Part shown: positions 5,174 to 8,038 of the stretch, one piece after another
Numbering within the stretch: position 1 is the stretch's first letter
Layout: every line of letters begins with the position of its first letter
DNA from: Opitutales bacterium
GTDB lineage: Bacteria; Verrucomicrobiota; Verrucomicrobiia; Opitutales; Intestinicryptomonadaceae
Assembly: GCA_017526045.1 (NCBI GenBank)
Contig: JAFXRX010000069.1
Span: 1-8,038 of the forward strand
DNA length: 8,038 nucleotides
Reading direction: 5' to 3'
Made by a program: the position numbers and the translations under genes
Notes under the pieces: generated by a model
Told to the model about the DNA's origin: nothing
Database searches by the model: none
Seen by the model: only the letters and a program-made list of their open reading frames with translations

Positions 5174-6836
5174 CCCCGAAAATCTATTCCTCCAAAACTC
5201 TCCCGACTACCCCGCATTCCTGCTGGAATCCGGGCAAGTAAGCTTTTCTCAATTCGCCGCGCGCGTCGGCAGCGCCGCAAATTTCTTTGCAAAACAGGGC
5301 GGCAAAGATTTCATTTTGTACGTCGAAAGCGACATCGTAAATTTCGCGGCATTGTTTTTCGGGCTGATGCAGGCGGGCAAGCGCGCGCTTCTTCCCTCGT
5401 CGGAAAAAATGGCGGCGGACTTCGCAAAATGCGCGGGGATAAAAATCGTCTCCGACTCCCCCGCGCTCGACTGCGAAATTTTCCCGCAAATAAAAAGCCT
5501 GCCGGACGCCCCCTTCGCCTTCAAAAATATGCGCAGGCAAAAAGTCTGCTTCTTCACATCGGGCTCGACCTCCGCGCCGAAAATGATTGAAAAGACTTTC
5601 GCAACCCTCAGCGACGAAACAAAAAATTCCGCCGAAGTTATGGGAAGGTTCGACGAATGCGCGATTGCCTCGACCTGCCAGCCCTTCCACCTCTACGGCA
5701 TGCTTTGGCGGCTGCTCTACCCGCTCTCGGCAAAAATGCCGATTCACGCCCGCACCGTAAAAGACCCCGAAACGCTCATGGCAATCCAGCGCGAAAACGC
5801 CCGCGCAATTTTTGTTACGACGCCCTCTTTTATCGAGGCTGTCGCGCGCCACAGGGAGCTTTACTCATTCCCGCAAAACATCGCGGCGATTACCACAAGC
5901 GGCGGTCTTTTAAAAAAATCCGCAAGCCTAAGCGCAAAAGAGATCTGGGGCAAAACCCCGACCGAAATTTTCGGCAGCACAGAAAGCGGCGGCATAGCCT
6001 TGCGCGACCAAGGCGAAAGCCAGACATGGCGGGTTTTTAAGGAGGTTGAAATTTCAGCCGACGAGCGAGGCTGCCTGCGCGCAAAGTCGCCCTACTGCAT
6101 CGGCGGGGCATTCCAGACGAACGACCTGGCAAAAATTCTAAGCCCCAAGGAATTCGAGTTTTACGGGCGCATCGACAGAATTGTAAAAATCGGCGAGACG
6201 CAGCTCTCTCTCCCCGACCTTGAAGACGCAATTTTGGAAGACGAAAACGCCGAGGACTGCCGCGCGGAATTTTCTGAAAACACGCTGCAAGCCCTGATAG
6301 TTCCGAGCACAACAGGCAAAAATTTCCTGCTTAAAAACGGCAGGGCGAAATTTTTATCGATCATAAATTCGGCCATCAAAAAAACATTCGACGCGAAATT
6401 CGCGCTGCGCAAAATCCGCCTTGCAAATAAAATTCCCGCAAACGCGCAGGGCAAAATCCTGAAATCGGAAGTCCGCAAAATTTTCAATTCAAAGTTGGAG
6501 GAGCCGGTAATTTTGCGCGAAAGCGAAAGCGAAAATTCGCTTGAAAAAGAAATTTATTTTTCAGCCGAAAACACATATTTTAAGGGGCATTTTCCTGTCG
6601 CAAAAATACTGCCCGGAGCAATCCAGCTGCACTTCGCAAAAAAATTCATCTGCGAAAAATTCGGGGGCTGCGCAAGGCTAAAAACCGTAAAGCGGCTCAA
6701 ATTCACAAACATAATCCGCCCGAACGAAAAAATTTTGCTGAAAGCGAAAAAAGACTCCGAAAACAATTTCACATTCTCCTACGCAAAGCAGGGCGCGCAA
6801 TGCTCTTCGGGCACGCTGGAATTTGAAAATGCATAA
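5163..6836 (+). CDS. apeH-apeI: Fused AMP-dependent aryl-acid ligase and hot-dog dehydratase (ApeH-ApeI)
   Basis: A 557-residue bifunctional protein. Residues 1 to about 445 are an adenylate-forming ligase of the ApeH type: phosphate loop TSGSTSAPK (132-140), FGSTESGG (270-277), hinge/A7 region YGRIDRIVKIG (334-344), and the C-terminal catalytic lysine in NAQGKILKS (Lys431). It is expected to activate an aryl acid starter (4-hydroxybenzoate-like in known systems) and load it on an ACP. Residues about 455-557 are a short FabZ/FabA-like hot-dog dehydratase resembling ApeI: YFKGHFP (catalytic His476) followed by ILPGAIQLHFAKKF. In the proteobacterial clusters I know, these are two separate genes. 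The loop usually reads S-T-G-x-P-K, whereas here Gly is Ser. I use the ATG at 5163, which overlaps apeG by 11 nt; a TTG at 5124 would only add an out-of-family N-terminus inside apeG. The end overlaps apeJ by 8 nt. Confidence 0.92.
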   Translation: MFVSPENLFLQNSPDYPAFLLESGQVSFSQFAARVGSAANFFAKQGGKDFILYVESDIVNFAALFFGLMQAGKRALLPSSEKMAADFAKCAGIKIVSDSPALDCEIFPQIKSLPDAPFAFKNMRRQKVCFFTSGSTSAPKMIEKTFATLSDETKNSAEVMGRFDECAIASTCQPFHLYGMLWRLLYPLSAKMPIHARTVKDPETLMAIQRENARAIFVTTPSFIEAVARHRELYSFPQNIAAITTSGGLLKKSASLSAKEIWGKTPTEIFGSTESGGIALRDQGESQTWRVFKEVEISADERGCLRAKSPYCIGGAFQTNDLAKILSPKEFEFYGRIDRIVKIGETQLSLPDLEDAILEDENAEDCRAEFSENTLQALIVPSTTGKNFLLKNGRAKFLSIINSAIKKTFDAKFALRKIRLANKIPANAQGKILKSEVRKIFNSKLEEPVILRESESENSLEKEIYFSAENTYFKGHFPVAKILPGAIQLHFAKKFICEKFGGCARLKTVKRLKFTNIIRPNEKILLKAKKDSENNFTFSYAKQGAQCSSGTLEFENA

Positions 6837-7548
6837 GCTTGCAATAGTCGTTCCCATTTACAACCACGCAGAAAGCTTCGCGCGGTTTCTGCCCAAGCTT
6901 TTGGCATTAGAGCATACGATAATTTTGTCGGACGACGGCAGTGCGGAAAAGGAAAAGCTAAAAGAGATCGCGGAAAAGTCGGGGTTGATCTACGTCCGCA
7001 GCCAAACAAACCTCGGCAAGGGCGCGGCGTTTATTCTCGCAGCGAAGCGGGCAAGCGAGCTCGGCTTTACGCACATATTCCAAATCGACGCCGACGGGCA
7101 GCACAGCCTCGAAAATTTCGGCGAATTTTTGGAGGCTTCTAAGTCGAGCCCGCAAAAGATAATAAACAGCGCCCCCGTCTACAAAAACGCGCCCGCCTCG
7201 CGCTACTTCGGGCGCAAAATCACGAATTTCTGGGTGCGCCTCGAAGTCCCGAAGGCTCAAATCTCGGACGCGATGTGCGGCTTTAGAATTTACCCCCTCG
7301 CGCAAGTCTTGCGGATTTCAAACAGGCTCAAATTTATGCGCATGGGCTTTGACATCGAAATAATCGTGCGCCTCGCGCGCGCGGGCTGCGAAATCGAAAA
7401 CCTGCCCGTAAATGTCGACTACCCGCAAGGCGGCGTTTCGAATTTCAGAATGGTTGCGGACAACCTGAAAATTTCGCTGCTGCACGCAATCCTCTGCACG
7501 GAGGGAATTTTGAATTTTTTAAAGGAAAAAATATGGAAGCGTCGATAA
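6829..7548 (+). CDS. apeJ: ApeJ-like family-2 glycosyltransferase, short form
   Basis: A 239-residue GT-A fold glycosyltransferase of the polyprenol-phosphate mannose/glucose synthase type. It has the N-terminal strand LAIVVPIYNH, the nucleotide-binding DDGS (35-38), NLGKGAA (61-67), and the metal-binding DADGQH (87-92), followed by AMCGFRIYP and GFDIEIIVRLARAG. There are no C-terminal membrane spans. It would transfer a sugar to a lipid or aryl acceptor in the inner leaflet; the donor is unknown. As I recall, ApeJ of proteobacteria combines this domain with an LpxL-like acyltransferase domain; here the protein ends after the glycosyltransferase. The ATG at 6829 overlaps the upstream stop by 8 nt, and the last 16 nt overlap apeK. 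A TTG at 6823 is a possible but less likely start. Confidence 0.9.
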   Translation: MHKLAIVVPIYNHAESFARFLPKLLALEHTIILSDDGSAEKEKLKEIAEKSGLIYVRSQTNLGKGAAFILAAKRASELGFTHIFQIDADGQHSLENFGEFLEASKSSPQKIINSAPVYKNAPASRYFGRKITNFWVRLEVPKAQISDAMCGFRIYPLAQVLRISNRLKFMRMGFDIEIIVRLARAGCEIENLPVNVDYPQGGVSNFRMVADNLKISLLHAILCTEGILNFLKEKIWKRR

Positions 7549-7931
7549 AAATAAAAGTCCCGTTCTACGACCTCGACCCGATGCAAGTCGTCTGGCACGG
7601 CAATTACATAAAATATTTCGAGGACGCAAGGTGCGCGCTTCTCGATAAAATCGGGCTCGGCTACAAAAAAATGGCGGAAATGCAGCTGATTTTCCCGATA
7701 GTGAAAATGCAGGTGAAGTACATAAAGCCATCGGCTTTCGCCCAGGAGCTGAAAGTGTCGGCGGCAATCGTTCCGGACGAAAGCTACCTGCACATAAAAT
7801 ACGAAGTCTGCGATTTTTCAAGCGGCGAAAAAATATGCGTTGCCGAAACCAAGCAAATGTGCGTTGATATGGAAACGCACGCCTCGCACCTCGCCCTTCC
7901 CGAAAAAATTTTAAAACTCATAAACGCGTAA
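7533..7931 (+). CDS. apeK: ApeK-like hot-dog acyl thioesterase (4HBT/YbgC family)
   Basis: A 132-residue thioesterase of the 4-hydroxybenzoyl-CoA thioesterase/YbgC family. The N-terminal block VPFYDLDPMQVVWHGNYIKY (9-28) contains the Asp (Asp15, by analogy with the family's catalytic Asp), the conserved His22 and Tyr25, then FEDARCALLDKIG; the strand VKYIKPSAFAQEL completes the hot-dog pattern. The length is typical. In ape clusters it may release or proofread ACP-bound chains. It has the best ribosome site of the operon, AAAGGA at 7521-7526 with 6-nt spacing, inside the apeJ coding sequence; its start overlaps apeJ by 16 nt. The stop is 1 nt before the LolA-like gene. Confidence 0.92.
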   Translation: MEASIKIKVPFYDLDPMQVVWHGNYIKYFEDARCALLDKIGLGYKKMAEMQLIFPIVKMQVKYIKPSAFAQELKVSAAIVPDESYLHIKYEVCDFSSGEKICVAETKQMCVDMETHASHLALPEKILKLINA

Positions 7932-7932
7932 A

Positions 7933-8038
7933 ATGAAAATCCTTGCATCAACGCTTGTTTGCGCTGCGCTCGCAACCCAGGCATTCGCCGAAGTTCCGGC
8001 GCGGCTGGGGGAATGGGCGGTGCATAAAAATCTCGCAA
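7933..8038 (+). CDS. apeL: Start of an exported LolA-like carrier protein, ApeL (partial)
   Basis: The frame from the ATG at 7933 is open for 35 codons to the right edge. It begins MKILASTLVCAALATQAFA, a clean signal peptide with an AFA cleavage site at residue 19, followed by EVPARLGEWAVHKNLA. The gene begins 1 nt after the apeK stop. Only about 16 mature residues are visible, too few to show the LolA fold. The assignment as the LolA-like outer-membrane carrier ApeL rests on the signal peptide and on its place directly after the thioesterase in the conserved ape gene order. Confidence 0.72.
   Translation, partial: MKILASTLVCAALATQAFAEVPARLGEWAVHKNLA

Noticed and set aside
5184..5852. 222-codon antisense frame within the ligase gene
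   Set aside because: Composition-driven open frame opposite a strongly supported gene, with no recognisable motifs or start signal.
1..8038. CRISPR arrays, insertion sequences, tRNA or rRNA genes
   Set aside because: No regularly spaced repeats, transposase motifs, terminal inverted repeats, or tRNA- or rRNA-like stretches were seen. The window is accounted for by protein genes and short A/T-rich spacers.

Overview
The window carries the first half of an aryl polyene (APE) biosynthesis operon on the plus strand (2775 to the right edge). Facing away from it, on the minus strand, is a group of accessory genes (2600 back to the left edge). The organism is Gram-negative: the cluster encodes a LolA-like periplasmic carrier and APEs are outer-membrane pigments. 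The moderately GC-rich genes sit between very A/T-rich, homopolymer-laden intergenic stretches. The non-proteobacterial look of the proteins and the plant-Deg-like protease are compatible with a Verrucomicrobia/Opitutae-type or related (PVC) bacterium. That taxonomic guess is inference only and weakly held.

Left part, minus strand, read right to left. A 56-residue exported protein with a four-cysteine zinc-ribbon-like C-terminus (2600-2430) is followed by a clear intrinsic terminator. Next comes an exported HtrA/Deg-type serine protease with two PDZ-like domains (2328-898) and a second hairpin terminator. Last are a sigma-70/ECF-like factor (776-99) and the start of a tightly coupled unknown gene that runs off the left edge (96-1).

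Right part, plus strand. Nine genes in one direction follow the canonical ape order C-D-E-F-G-H/I-J-K-L. They encode a truncated ketosynthase-like protein, a membrane LPLAT acyltransferase, two acyl carrier proteins, a small polytopic membrane protein, an AMP-dependent aryl-acid ligase fused to a hot-dog dehydratase, a family-2 glycosyltransferase, a hot-dog thioesterase, and the first 35 codons of a LolA-like carrier. Every junction is an overlap or a 1-nt gap, so this is one translationally coupled operon. By family knowledge, ApeH loads an aryl starter onto an ACP. Downstream ketosynthases, ketoreductase and dehydratases (apeM-R, expected beyond the right edge) would build the polyene. ApeD, J, K, L and G would handle release, attachment and export to the outer membrane.

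The most notable points are the ApeH-ApeI fusion, the short glycosyltransferase without the acyltransferase half I recall for ApeJ, the start of the operon directly at apeC, a Gly-to-Ser change in the ligase nucleotide loop, a direct repeat in the operon's promoter region, and the small exported zinc-ribbon protein divergent from the pigment operon. The pathway itself is a known one; what may be undescribed is this architecture and context.
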